From: Ruminococcus sp.
Lineage (GTDB): Bacteria > Bacillota > Clostridia > Oscillospirales > Acutalibacteraceae
Reading direction: 5' to 3'
DNA: 29,208 bases
Assembly (NCBI GenBank): GCA_003521625.1
Contig: DPHV01000008.1
Coordinates: 1-29,208, forward strand
The notes beneath the pieces were generated by a model. It had not been told where the DNA came from, did not search any database, and worked only from the letters and a program-made list of their open reading frames with translations. The position numbers and the translations under genes are program-made. Positions 13,635-20,780 of this stretch are shown piece by piece; position 1 is the stretch's first letter, and each line of letters begins with the position of its first letter.

Positions 13635-16280
13635 CTACGGTTTTTGAATTGCGGGTGCTACGATTGCGGCGAGTCCCCAGAACAGTGCGTAAATCAGCAC
13701 TTCAAGCGAACCCATTACGCCCACTCCTGCATAAAGCGAAAGCGTTGATGCGAGCAGAATGCCGATAATAACTGCAATAAGCTGAATTACTATTGCAAGG
13801 GAAATGTTGTGCTTAATCTTAACGCTTCCCGACACTGCACGTGCAAGAGATGAAACCTTGCCGCCCGTAATGAGATATGACCTTGAGCTGTCTTCAACAG
13901 TACCCTGTGCCTCTTTAAGCACATTGCCAAGTCCTGTCGGAAGCACCTTTATACTGCGATAGAACAGGTTGTAAAGCTCTGCAATAAGGTCGTTTGTGAT
14001 GTTGTAGTCGGTTGTCCTGATAAGAAAGCTTATTCCGTTTGTTTCGGCACGCTGAAGCTCGGATTTAAGCTCGGAATCAGCGTGGTACTTCGTTACAAAC
14101 ATAGCAACAAGCCTGCCTGCACGTGAGAGGTACGTTACCTGTCTGCCCTTTGAAGTGTACTTTTCCTCGTATTCAATGCGTGGCGTTTCAACGCTGTATT
14201 TTTCCATAAGCTTGCGAGAGCCGACAAGGATTCTTTCGCTGTTAATCCAGCCGACAAGTCCCATTTCGTCCTCGTAAAGCACGCTTTCAACCTCGGGCAG
14301 AGTTTCGTTTGTTTCTGCGACAACCGAGTCAAATGCATTAGCAATCGGGTTTTGTGCCTCTTTTAAAATTGCGATTCCGCAGAGAAGCGACTCGTCAACA
14401 TTGTAGTCCTCGTAGGTCTTGATTCCCTCAAGCTCGATTGAGTCGGCAGGGAAAAGCTCGTTAGCGTCAATCATAATTGCAGTGCTGTCGCAGAACTGCT
14501 TGATTGACGGATAGCCCGACAGCATTCCTCCGAATGAGAGGAGCTTTTTGCAGAGCTTTCTGACAGGAAAATTTACCGCAAGCAACGTTGAAACAGGGAT
14601 TGCAACCGCAGTCATAAGCGCAAAAGCGTTGATAGCGTCGGCAAAAGAAACCTTAACAATACCGTAAATCAGCGTTATGATGATTGCGGTAATAGTAGTA
14701 ATCGGCGCAAGCTTTGACGCTAAATCCTCGCTCGGGTCGGGAGCGTAGGAAATTTTAAGAAAGTTTGAAGGGAATTTTGTCTTGTGCTGATAGGCAATAA
14801 GCGTCTTTTCCGACGCTGTTCCGCTGAGCATCTGATTTGCAACGGATTCGTTGTTGTAGATTTTAGCGGCGTATTTCTGCCCTTTTGAAGAGATAAACCT
14901 GAAATTGTCCTTAACACGCAGTACCATAAGCAGCTTTCCGAAATTGTTTGCAAAGAAAGCCAGCAGAACAATTACGCAGTAGTAGTTTATGTTAAAGGCG
15001 TTCATATCGCCGATGCAGAAGAACGAAACGACAGTCTGTATAATTGCCGCAACTCCTCCGACAGCAACTGCGGTGTCGGAATTTCCCTTGAATTTAATAA
15101 GCGGAGTAAGTCCGCTGAGCATTGCAACACGGTTGATAAAGAGCGAAAATCCTACCAAGAGGAAATTTAGAATTGCATATGCGGCAGGTGCAAAGGAAAT
15201 TGCAGAGCAGATAGCCTGCGGAAAAAGCCTTGTAACAACGGTAAGTATTACCGACAATGCGGCTATAATGCCCGAAATCAGACTGCGTACACAAAGCTTT
15301 TTGATGTTAAGGTTCAGTTCGTAGAGAATACTCTTTTCATCATCTTCGCCTGTGTAATCCTCAACAGGCTTTGCTTTTTCTTTGGGAGTGTCGTCATCGT
15401 CGGACTCGTCCTTTGAGAAAAAGCCGACTACTGCCGACAGAATTTTCTCCTGCGGTGAACGAGTGTCCTCGTTTTCCTCCTGCTCGTCCTCTTCTTCAAT
15501 TTTCGGTTCTGGACGGATAACGTGAGCGATTACCGACGGATTTTTTGAGCGTATATATTCCTCGTATTCGTTTTCAACAACCTCGGAAAATCGCCCTGCC
15601 TTGACGTTGAGTATTTCTCTCGGCTCGTCGGGACGGTAGACGGGAACCTTTGCAACAACCTTTTTAGGCGGCTTTGTACCGCTGTCGTTCTTTATTCCGA
15701 AAAGCTGTTCGTACTTGCTTTGTTCGTCATTTTCCTGATTTTCTTTTTCCTCGTCCTCAAGCTCAATGTCAATTGAATTTATGCTTTCAATGTGCGTGTC
15801 GTCCTTGAACTGGTCAACCTCGCCGAGCACCTCACCCGAAAAGCTTGTGTTTTCATCGTATTCGGGGGTGAGGGTAACTATTTTGTTTTCCTCGGCTTCG
15901 GCTTTTGCGGCAGCTTCCTTCGCTTCCTGTTCAGCCTTTTTTCTCGTCTCTTCTGCTTTCTTTTCAGCCTCTGCCTGAGCTTCTTCGGGAGTTTTAACGT
16001 CCTCATTACTGCCGTCCATCATAAGCGAAGCCTGCATCGTTGCAGCTGTTTTTTCGCCGACAATTGTGTTGTCGGTATCAACTTCATCAAGTGGATTTTT
16101 ATTTTTAAGCCTTGGCTTTTTATCTGCATTGCTGAAAATCTCGTCCATTTTCGGCTTTGCACGGTATTTCTGCGCAGTCTGTTCCATTTTTTCCTGGTCT
16201 GCAAGATAGTGAGTTTCTTCAAGTATGCTTTCTATTTCAAGCTCTTTGAGCAGATCCTGCTGTTTATCCTGTCCTGACAA
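13635..16280 (-). CDS. Degenerate P-type ATPase-like membrane protein with long acidic N-terminal region
   Basis: An 881-residue protein. Residues 1 to about 325 are hydrophilic and highly charged, with an Ala/Glu/Lys coiled-coil-like stretch near 95-135 and several Glu/Asp runs. From about 330 on it resembles a P1B-type ATPase: four hydrophobic segments at 330-455, an actuator-like soluble part, two more segments at 525-570, a large soluble part, and two C-terminal segments. M4 reads AIPVSTLLAVNFPVRK where CPC...TP is expected. The phosphorylation motif DKTGTLT is replaced by DANELFP, the HP motif by NPIANAF, TGD by RTTD, and GDGxND by PTGLGN. It cannot plausibly be an ordinary ion pump; a regulatory or scaffold role is inference. 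TTG start at 16278-16280, with AAGGAG 8 bases upstream. It follows rlmB by 47 bases, so cotranscription is likely. Confidence 0.75.
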   Translation of the reverse strand: MSGQDKQQDLLKELEIESILEETHYLADQEKMEQTAQKYRAKPKMDEIFSNADKKPRLKNKNPLDEVDTDNTIVGEKTAATMQASLMMDGSNEDVKTPEEAQAEAEKKAEETRKKAEQEAKEAAAKAEAEENKIVTLTPEYDENTSFSGEVLGEVDQFKDDTHIESINSIDIELEDEEKENQENDEQSKYEQLFGIKNDSGTKPPKKVVAKVPVYRPDEPREILNVKAGRFSEVVENEYEEYIRSKNPSVIAHVIRPEPKIEEEDEQEENEDTRSPQEKILSAVVGFFSKDESDDDDTPKEKAKPVEDYTGEDDEKSILYELNLNIKKLCVRSLISGIIAALSVILTVVTRLFPQAICSAISFAPAAYAILNFLLVGFSLFINRVAMLSGLTPLIKFKGNSDTAVAVGGVAAIIQTVVSFFCIGDMNAFNINYYCVIVLLAFFANNFGKLLMVLRVKDNFRFISSKGQKYAAKIYNNESVANQMLSGTASEKTLIAYQHKTKFPSNFLKISYAPDPSEDLASKLAPITTITAIIITLIYGIVKVSFADAINAFALMTAVAIPVSTLLAVNFPVRKLCKKLLSFGGMLSGYPSIKQFCDSTAIMIDANELFPADSIELEGIKTYEDYNVDESLLCGIAILKEAQNPIANAFDSVVAETNETLPEVESVLYEDEMGLVGWINSERILVGSRKLMEKYSVETPRIEYEEKYTSKGRQVTYLSRAGRLVAMFVTKYHADSELKSELQRAETNGISFLIRTTDYNITNDLIAELYNLFYRSIKVLPTGLGNVLKEAQGTVEDSSRSYLITGGKVSSLARAVSGSVKIKHNISLAIVIQLIAVIIGILLASTLSLYAGVGVMGSLEVLIYALFWGLAAIVAPAIQKP

Positions 16281-16327
16281 GATTAACACTCCTTCCGTAA
16301 AATGTATCTTACTGCCTGTCCGTAAAT

Positions 16328-17077
16328 CTACCTGTTGTCCATTGCGCTGTACATAAGTATTCCTGCGGCAACGGACGCATTAAGCGAATTGATTTTGCCT
16401 TTCATCGGGAGAGAAACAATTACATCGCACTTTTCTCTTACAAGGCGTGAAATTCCCTTGCCCTCGTTGCCGATTACAATTGCACACGCACCCGAAAAGT
16501 CGCATTTTCTGTAGTCGGTGCCGTCCATATCTGCACCGTAAACCCATACGCCGCGCTCTTTAAGCTCGTCAAGCAGGCTTGCAATGTTTGTCACCCTTGC
16601 AACACGCATATATTCAACTGCGCCTGCCGACGCCTTGCCGACAGTGTAGCTGAGGCTTGCACTGCGGCGCTTGGGAACGATTACGCCGTGAACGCCTGCA
16701 CATTCGGCGGTACGGATTATTGCGCCGAGGTTGTGTGGGTCCTCGACCTCGTCAAGCACAACGATGAACGGAGCTTCATTAAGGCTTTCGGCGTATTCAA
16801 AAATTTCTTCTACAGTTGAATATTCCTTGACAGCGGCGAATGCTATAATTCCCTGATGATTGGTGTTGCCTGTTATATAGTCAAGCTTTGTGCGGTCAAC
16901 CTCTTTAATCGGGATTTGCTTCTGCTTTGCCTTTGCAAGAATCCCGACAACCGCACCGCTTTTTTCGCCCCTTGCGACAAGTATTTTATCAATCGGTCTG
17001 TTACTTCTGACAGCCTCGCTTACGGGATTTCTGCCCGAAATAACGTCGGATTTAACTTCATTGTTTTTTTCAGTCAT
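16328..17077 (-). CDS. rlmB: 23S rRNA (guanosine-2'-O-)-methyltransferase RlmB / TrmH family
   Basis: A SpoU/TrmH-class knotted methyltransferase of 249 residues, predicted to 2'-O-methylate a guanosine of 23S rRNA (G2251 in E. coli) using SAM. An N-terminal substrate-binding domain (SGRNPVSEAVRS, DRTKLDYITGNTNHQGI) precedes the SPOUT domain with motif 1 DEVEDPHNLGAIIRTAECAG, motif 2 VIGNEGKGISRLV and motif 3 LPMKGKINSLNASVAAGI. The Arg and Asn of the active site are present. ATG start with GAGGT six bases upstream. It is followed on the same strand by the pseudo-ATPase. TrmH paralogues make the exact target uncertain, but the N-terminal domain and GRNPV support RlmB. Confidence 0.92.
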   Translation of the reverse strand: MTEKNNEVKSDVISGRNPVSEAVRSNRPIDKILVARGEKSGAVVGILAKAKQKQIPIKEVDRTKLDYITGNTNHQGIIAFAAVKEYSTVEEIFEYAESLNEAPFIVVLDEVEDPHNLGAIIRTAECAGVHGVIVPKRRSASLSYTVGKASAGAVEYMRVARVTNIASLLDELKERGVWVYGADMDGTDYRKCDFSGACAIVIGNEGKGISRLVREKCDVIVSLPMKGKINSLNASVAAGILMYSAMDNR

Positions 17078-17108
17078 TTTTTACCTCAACGAAAATTTTT
17101 ATTTTACT

Positions 17109-17117
17109 ATTATAACA
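17109..17117 (-). promoter_or_regulatory. Extended -10 promoter element upstream of rlmB
   Basis: TGT-TATAAT on the minus strand (17117-17109), about 30 bases before the rlmB ATG. There is no good -35, but the upstream sequence is extremely AT-rich. Confidence 0.45.
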
Positions 17118-17158
17118 TAAAATTTAAAAATAATATATACTTATCCGAAAAATAATGT

Positions 17159-17740
17159 CTAAACATAATACATAGCGTCAAGCACAATTGCGCCTGCGTC
17201 TATGTTTTTGGGGATTATTCCGTAAAGCGAGGTTGCTCTGTCCTTAAAAATATACATTTTCGGCGGAAACGGTGTAAGACTGAAATAAAATGCCAGAAAC
17301 AGCATTAACATAAAAAATGCAGGAAGAAACAGGTTTTCAAGCTGAAATTTTGAAAAAACCAACTTGTAAGACAGAAACAACGACGTGCTTATACAGAAAA
17401 TTGCCGAAGTGAAATTGATAAGAAAATCGTTTTCAAAGCCGAAAAGAGAAAAAATAAGATTAAGAAGAATGTAGGAAATTCCGAGATAATAAAGTGAAAT
17501 TACCTTTGATGCAACAAATTTTCTGAACGGCGAACGGATACAAAGCAGCTCAATCATTCCCCACATTACATAGGGAAAAAGCAGAGTTTTTGCAGTTTCC
17601 CAGATGCTGTCGTTTACCGAGCCGAACAGTACGCCGATAAGGCCTCTGTCGCTGATTGAATAGAGATTCTGCATAAATACCGACATAATGAGTATAAAGA
17701 AAATACCGCTTATTTCAAGCTTCATTAGTGTTTTTTGCAT
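17159..17740 (-). CDS. Small multi-pass membrane protein, DUF6512-like
   Basis: A 193-residue integral membrane protein with about six hydrophobic segments. The early motif FGSVNDSIWETAKTLLFPY resembles the SVNES.WEHLKLLFFP motif of a family of small Firmicutes membrane proteins (DUF6512, from memory). Its function is unknown. It ends in a hydrophilic stretch followed by ...GAIVLDAMYYV. I start at the ATG 17738-17740, preceded by GAGGTG. The frame stays open for 53 more codons upstream, but those contain an AT-rich regulatory-looking region and no family-like sequence. It is apparently monocistronic, since rlmB downstream has its own promoter element. Confidence 0.65.
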   Translation of the reverse strand: MQKTLMKLEISGIFFILIMSVFMQNLYSISDRGLIGVLFGSVNDSIWETAKTLLFPYVMWGMIELLCIRSPFRKFVASKVISLYYLGISYILLNLIFSLFGFENDFLINFTSAIFCISTSLFLSYKLVFSKFQLENLFLPAFFMLMLFLAFYFSLTPFPPKMYIFKDRATSLYGIIPKNIDAGAIVLDAMYYV

Positions 17741-18068
17741 AATGCACCTCAATTTTAATGTATGATAAACTGAATAACTGCAATTAATTAGTTGTGCGGT
17801 AAAATCTGATAAAGAAATATACAAATGGTATATTTCTTTTCTTTCAACAAAAATGTTGAAAACTATGTTGAAAGTGTTAATAAGGCGTGGAAAGAGCATT
17901 GAAATTTACAAGATTTTTACAGACCTATTATAAAAATACGTAAATTTGAGGTTTTCCACAGCGAAAGGATTGTTAAATTATTATCAAAGTGTGTTTACGA
18001 ATTGTATAAAAAGTCTGTCAATTGAAAATTTTAGCAAATTTCAAGAACTTATTTCAATTTTTTACTTT
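17741..18068. other. Intergenic region with inverted repeats between the small membrane protein gene and spmB
   Basis: The 328 bases contain a perfect 12-bp inverted repeat (AAAGAAATATAC at 17811-17822, GTATATTTCTTT at 17828-17839) and, directly after it, CTTTCAAC (17841-17848) facing two GTTGAAA copies (17855-17861 and 17868-17874). These look like operator or hairpin sites upstream of the minus-strand membrane protein gene. The remainder, 17880-18068, is AT-rich with nothing recognisable. No gene is supported. Confidence 0.6.
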
Positions 18069-18584
18069 TTATGTTATTCCGAAGTAAAGCCTTACCGTTA
18101 GAACACTCATAACCGCCGCCGTAATGTCTGCAATTATTGCGGCAAAGAGCGTGTGGCGGATTTTCTTAACCTTAATGCAACCGAAGTACATTGCAATTGC
18201 GTAGAACGTGGTTTCGCTTGAGCCTGCAAGAACAGAGGCAACTCTGCCTGCAAAGCTGTCGGGACCGCACTGCTCGTAAAGCGAAGTCAAAAGGGCAGTT
18301 GAGCCACTCCCCGAAACGGGGCGCAAAAGCACCATAGGCACAATTTCTTTCGGAAAGCCGAGATAATCGGCAACAGGCTCAATAAAATTGCAGATTGCGT
18401 CAATCGCACCGCTTGAACGCAGTAAATTTACGGCGAATACAAGCCCGATGATTGTAGGCGCAATTGAGTATAAAATCTGCATTCCCTCTTTTGCACCTTT
18501 GAGAAAAATATCAAATACGGGCACCCTTTTGATTAACCCGAAAACGACAATAATACAGGCAAAGGCTGGCATAACAAATTCCAT
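18069..18584 (-). CDS. spmB: Spore maturation protein B
   Basis: SpmB acts with SpmA in dehydrating the spore core, and both are membrane proteins with a nucleoside-recognition/Gate domain. This copy has 171 residues and four to five hydrophobic segments. Family-typical sequence includes KGAKEGMQILYSIAPTIIGLVFAVN, split here as KGAKEGMQIL and APTIIGLVFAV, then VLLRPVSGSGSTALL and LAGSSETTFYAIAMYFG. It lies four bases downstream of the spmA stop codon with a GAGAG ribosome binding site near the end of spmA, so the two are surely cotranscribed. Confidence 0.95.
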   Translation of the reverse strand: MEFVMPAFACIIVVFGLIKRVPVFDIFLKGAKEGMQILYSIAPTIIGLVFAVNLLRSSGAIDAICNFIEPVADYLGFPKEIVPMVLLRPVSGSGSTALLTSLYEQCGPDSFAGRVASVLAGSSETTFYAIAMYFGCIKVKKIRHTLFAAIIADITAAVMSVLTVRLYFGIT

Positions 18585-18588
18585 TGGC

Positions 18589-19176
18589 TTATCTCTCTTT
18601 TCTTTTTACGGAGTTGAGCGTGCAGGCGCAGATTAGAGCTGTTGCAAGCGCACAGGCTGAGGAAATCCATACGGGAACTATGATTTCAAATGGTGCACTG
18701 CTCCCGTAGGATTGTCGCAAAGAGGCAAGCGTTGTGGGCAAAAGCTGGAGAGAAGCTGTGTTCATAACTACGAAAACTACCATTTCATTGCTTGCAGTAT
18801 CGCTTTTGTTGTTGAGTGTATGTAACTGCTCCATTGCTTTAAGTCCGAACGGAGTAGCGGCGTTGCCGAGACCGAGCAGGTTTGCACTTATGTTCATTGA
18901 GATGCTCTTAAAAGCGTCGCTGTTTTTGTCAAGCTTCGGAAACAGCGGACGCAAAAGCGGAGAGAAGATTTTTGCAAAAACGGAAGTCAGTCCGCTTTCA
19001 ACGGCAATCTTCATAATTCCTGTCCAAAGACAGATTATGCCTGCCATTGTAATAATTAACCCGATTGACGACGCACCGCTGTCGACAAGCGCTTTCGACA
19101 AATCCTCTGTGTTTCCGAGAAAAACCGAGCATAAAACACTTATTATTACAAGTCCGCTCCATACATAATTCAGCAT
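18589..19176 (-). CDS. spmA: Spore maturation protein A
   Basis: Partner of SpmB, 195 residues, with a Gate/nucleoside-recognition domain. Recognisable sequence: MLNYVWSGLVIISV at the N-terminus, GIICLWTGIMKIAVESGLT, and the highly conserved NISANLLGLGNAATPFGLKA with MVVFVVMNTASLQLLPTTL. The ATG at 19174-19176 has AGAGGAG six bases upstream. In Bacillus the spmAB operon is expressed in the mother cell. I did not find a clear SigE-type promoter here. The gene is divergent from an AbrB/SpoVT-like regulator across a 147-base region holding three TTACAA direct repeats. Confidence 0.95.
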   Translation of the reverse strand: MLNYVWSGLVIISVLCSVFLGNTEDLSKALVDSGASSIGLIITMAGIICLWTGIMKIAVESGLTSVFAKIFSPLLRPLFPKLDKNSDAFKSISMNISANLLGLGNAATPFGLKAMEQLHTLNNKSDTASNEMVVFVVMNTASLQLLPTTLASLRQSYGSSAPFEIIVPVWISSACALATALICACTLNSVKRKER

Positions 19177-19218
19177 ATAAACTCCTCTTTTGACAGGTTG
19201 TAACCAAATATTTAAAAA

Positions 19219-19247
19219 TTACAAAGTTTACAAAATTGTTTACAATA
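19219..19247. promoter_or_regulatory. TTACAA direct repeats in the spmA / AbrB-like divergent region
   Basis: TTACAAAG (19219-19226), TTACAAAA (19228-19235) and TTACAATA (19240-19247) occur in the same orientation, within GTTTACAA-type units. They sit upstream of spmA and just upstream of the regulator promoter, so they are a candidate binding site. Confidence 0.35.
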
Positions 19248-19263
19248 AAACCGACGGGAATTA

Positions 19264-19292
19264 TTGACAAATTAGGTAATAAATGGTAAAAT
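19264..19292 (+). promoter_or_regulatory. SigA-type promoter of the AbrB-like regulator gene
   Basis: A perfect TTGACA (19264-19269), a 17-base spacer and TAAAAT (19287-19292), 31 bases before the ATG at 19324. Confidence 0.8.
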
Positions 19293-19323
19293 ATATACAA
19301 ATAATGTGAACAGGATGGGGTAT

Positions 19324-19560
19324 ATGATTTACACAAATTTCAGAGAAATTGACAAAGCAGGTCGAATTGTAATTTCAAAGGATATAAGAAAGCACCTGAA
19401 TATAAACGCAGGCGACATTCTTCATATTGAAGCAGACGATAACTGCATCTTTATCAGAAAAGCAGAAAGCAAATGCGTGTTCTGCAACTCACTTGAAAGC
19501 CTTATAGAATTTCAGGGAAAGCATATTTGTTCATCCTGCCTTGAAAAGATTAAGGGTTGA
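19324..19560 (+). CDS. AbrB/SpoVT-family transcriptional regulator with C-terminal Cys4 tail
   Basis: A 78-residue DNA-binding protein. Residues 1-47 form a swapped-hairpin AbrB domain (FREIDKAGRIVISKDIRKHLNI, GDILHIEADDNCIFIRK), related to AbrB, Abh and SpoVT, the transition-state and sporulation regulators. Residues 51-72 carry CVFC and CSSC (Cys 51, 54, 69, 72), a likely zinc-binding knuckle seen in many clostridial AbrB proteins. I choose the ATG at 19324 because AGGA lies 8 bases upstream; the GTG at 19306 and ATG at 19315 overlap that site. Position opposite spmAB suggests, but does not prove, a role in sporulation control. Confidence 0.88.
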   Translation: MIYTNFREIDKAGRIVISKDIRKHLNINAGDILHIEADDNCIFIRKAESKCVFCNSLESLIEFQGKHICSSCLEKIKG

Positions 19561-19585
19561 ATTGCTATACTATATATAGTATAAA
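19557..19585 (+). promoter_or_regulatory. Candidate promoter with 16-bp palindrome upstream of the phosphopantetheinyl transferase gene
   Basis: TTGAAT (19557-19562, overlapping the preceding stop codon), a 17-base spacer and TATAAA (19580-19585). A perfect 16-bp palindrome, ATACTATATATAGTAT (19567-19582), fills the spacer and could be an operator. Its AT-only core makes a chance occurrence possible. Confidence 0.4.
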
Positions 19586-19642
19586 TCGACTGCAAATATG
19601 AATAATTCATAGTGTTGCAATAAAAACAGGGGTGACGTTCGG

Positions 19643-20248
19643 GTGAAGCTTTTTCTTGCTGATATAAGCAAAATTGACTTGGAGTATGCACAATTGCTTG
19701 ATAAAGAACGCAGAGAAAGGGTAGAGCGATACAGGCTTGTTGATGATAAAAAGCGTTGTATTCTTGCCGGACTTATGACAAGGCGCTTTCTTGGCAATGC
19801 AGAAATCCTCAAAAACGAGTACGGAAAGCCGTTCTTGTCTGACGGACGTTTCTTTAATATTTCACACAGCGGAAATTATGTGCTTTTTGCGCTGGGAAAA
19901 AGTGAAATCGGCTGTGATATTGAACAATTCCACTATGTAAACGCCGTAAGAACAGGGAAAACTGTTTTTAACGATGATGAGATGAATTTGCTTTTGGCAA
20001 GTGCCGAAAGACTCGGTACATTTTTTAATTTGTGGACAAAAAAAGAAAGCCTGCTCAAATGTATGGGCGAGGGCTTTCACAGATGTGCAAGGTCGGTTGA
20101 CGTTTGCTCTGATGTTTTTGAAGAAAAAGGCAAAAGCTTTTTTATGAAAACGTGGAATTTCTCTGATTATACCGTTTCGGTTTGTTCCGAAGAAAATGAT
20201 TTTCCGAAGTGTATTGATTTCATCGGTACAGAGGAGCTATTGTATTAA
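19643..20248 (+). CDS. Sfp-type 4'-phosphopantetheinyl transferase
   Basis: Transfers the phosphopantetheine arm of CoA to a serine of carrier proteins, turning apo into holo forms. It is 201 residues, slightly shorter than Bacillus Sfp. Motifs: NEYGKPFL and FFNISHSGNYV (P1/P2), EIGCDIEQF (Mg2+-binding Asp and Glu, P2a), and FFNLWTKKESLLKCMGEG (P3, catalytic Trp-x-x-Lys-Glu). Start is the GTG at 19643-19645 with AGGGGTGA upstream. It converges on acpP across a shared terminator. No non-ribosomal peptide or polyketide synthase is visible, so it may serve primary acyl carrier protein, but a separate AcpS elsewhere cannot be excluded. Confidence 0.92.
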   Translation: MKLFLADISKIDLEYAQLLDKERRERVERYRLVDDKKRCILAGLMTRRFLGNAEILKNEYGKPFLSDGRFFNISHSGNYVLFALGKSEIGCDIEQFHYVNAVRTGKTVFNDDEMNLLLASAERLGTFFNLWTKKESLLKCMGEGFHRCARSVDVCSDVFEEKGKSFFMKTWNFSDYTVSVCSEENDFPKCIDFIGTEELLY

Positions 20249-20258
20249 TAAAAGAAAA

Positions 20259-20288
20259 AAGGTCGGGTGCCAAACGGAACCCGACCTT
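20259..20288. terminator. Terminator between the phosphopantetheinyl transferase gene and acpP
   Basis: A 10-bp perfect stem AAGGTCGGGT (20259-20268) / ACCCGACCTT (20279-20288). On the minus strand it is followed by a long T-run (ACCTTTTTTCTTTT), which best suits acpP. The plus side has only a weak T-tract. Confidence 0.85.
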
Positions 20289-20305
20289 AATTTGTTTTTC
20301 TTAAA

Positions 20306-20533
20306 TTATGAGTTAGCTTCGATGTAGGAAACGAGAGCGCCTACAGTCTTGATGTTTTCAATTTCCTCATCGGGAACTTCAACATCAAACTCATCTTCAA
20401 TTGACATAAGTAAATCTACAACGTCAAGTGAGTCAGCACCGAGGTCTTCCTGCAAATCTGTATCTGCAGTAATCTTATCCTCATCAACGTCAAACTGCTC
20501 GGCAAGGATTGCCTTAACTTTCTCTAATACCAT
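20306..20533 (-). CDS. acpP: Acyl carrier protein
   Basis: Carrier of growing acyl chains in type II fatty acid synthesis. It has 75 residues and is acidic, with the canonical GADSLDVVDLLMSIEDEF motif in which Ser35 receives phosphopantetheine. ATG at 20531-20533 with GGGAGGA upstream. It is monocistronic here, not beside fabD/fabG/fabF or plsX/rnc. Its promoter carries a palindrome over the -10 box, and the leader has two small hairpins. The converging neighbour encodes a phosphopantetheinyl transferase. Confidence 0.97.
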   Translation of the reverse strand: MVLEKVKAILAEQFDVDEDKITADTDLQEDLGADSLDVVDLLMSIEDEFDVEVPDEEIENIKTVGALVSYIEANS

Positions 20534-20642
20534 TAGTAATTCCTCCCATTAAAAATTATTAAGTGCTTTTGTTTCTAATTATGGACAAAAGCACATAATT
20601 TATGCTACAATGGTGTGAAAGCAAATTTTGGTTTGCTCTACT

Positions 20643-20677
20643 TCAATAATATTATTGATAAATCACTGCTTTGTCAA
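20643..20677 (-). promoter_or_regulatory. acpP promoter with overlapping 16-bp palindrome (candidate operator)
   Basis: On the minus strand TTGACA (20677-20672), a 17-base spacer and TAATAT (20654-20649). A perfect palindrome TCAATAATATTATTGA covers 20643-20658, including the entire -10. Downstream in the leader, GTGCTTTTGT (20563-20572) pairs with ACAAAAGCAC (20585-20594). The promoter is convincing; the operator role is inference. Confidence 0.65.
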
Positions 20678-20708
20678 TATCTATTTTGAAATTTATAAAA
20701 AAATTCTT

Positions 20709-20749
20709 AAATTTGCATAAATAAATCTCTTTGTTATGAAATTTGCATA
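20709..20749 (+). promoter_or_regulatory. Direct repeats upstream of aroE
   Basis: AAATTTGCATA occurs at 20709-20719 and again at 20739-20749, 30 bases apart (about three helical turns). The first copy includes TTGCAT followed after 16 bases by TATGAA, a weak candidate promoter. The second lies about 30 bases before the aroE ATG. Confidence 0.35.
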
Positions 20750-20780
20750 GGTAAAAATATAAAATTCGGAGGAAAAAGTT

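Noticed and set aside
13635..16280. Degraded P-type ATPase as a pseudogene
   Set aside because: The frame is intact over 881 residues, with a good ribosome binding site and a well-formed set of membrane segments, so a maintained pseudoenzyme is more likely.
17741..17899. N-terminal extension of the small membrane protein (53 extra codons)
   Set aside because: The extension covers inverted repeats in AT-rich DNA and has no ribosome binding site, whereas the ATG at 17740 has GAGGTG upstream.
17952..17960. DnaA-box-like TTTTCCACA suggesting an origin
   Set aside because: A single near-match in AT-rich DNA, with no cluster of boxes and no dnaA/dnaN neighbours.
20534..20780. T-box or attenuator before aroE
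   Set aside because: The gap holds the acpP promoter and direct repeats. I found no leader peptide with aromatic codons and no terminator/antiterminator pair on the plus strand.
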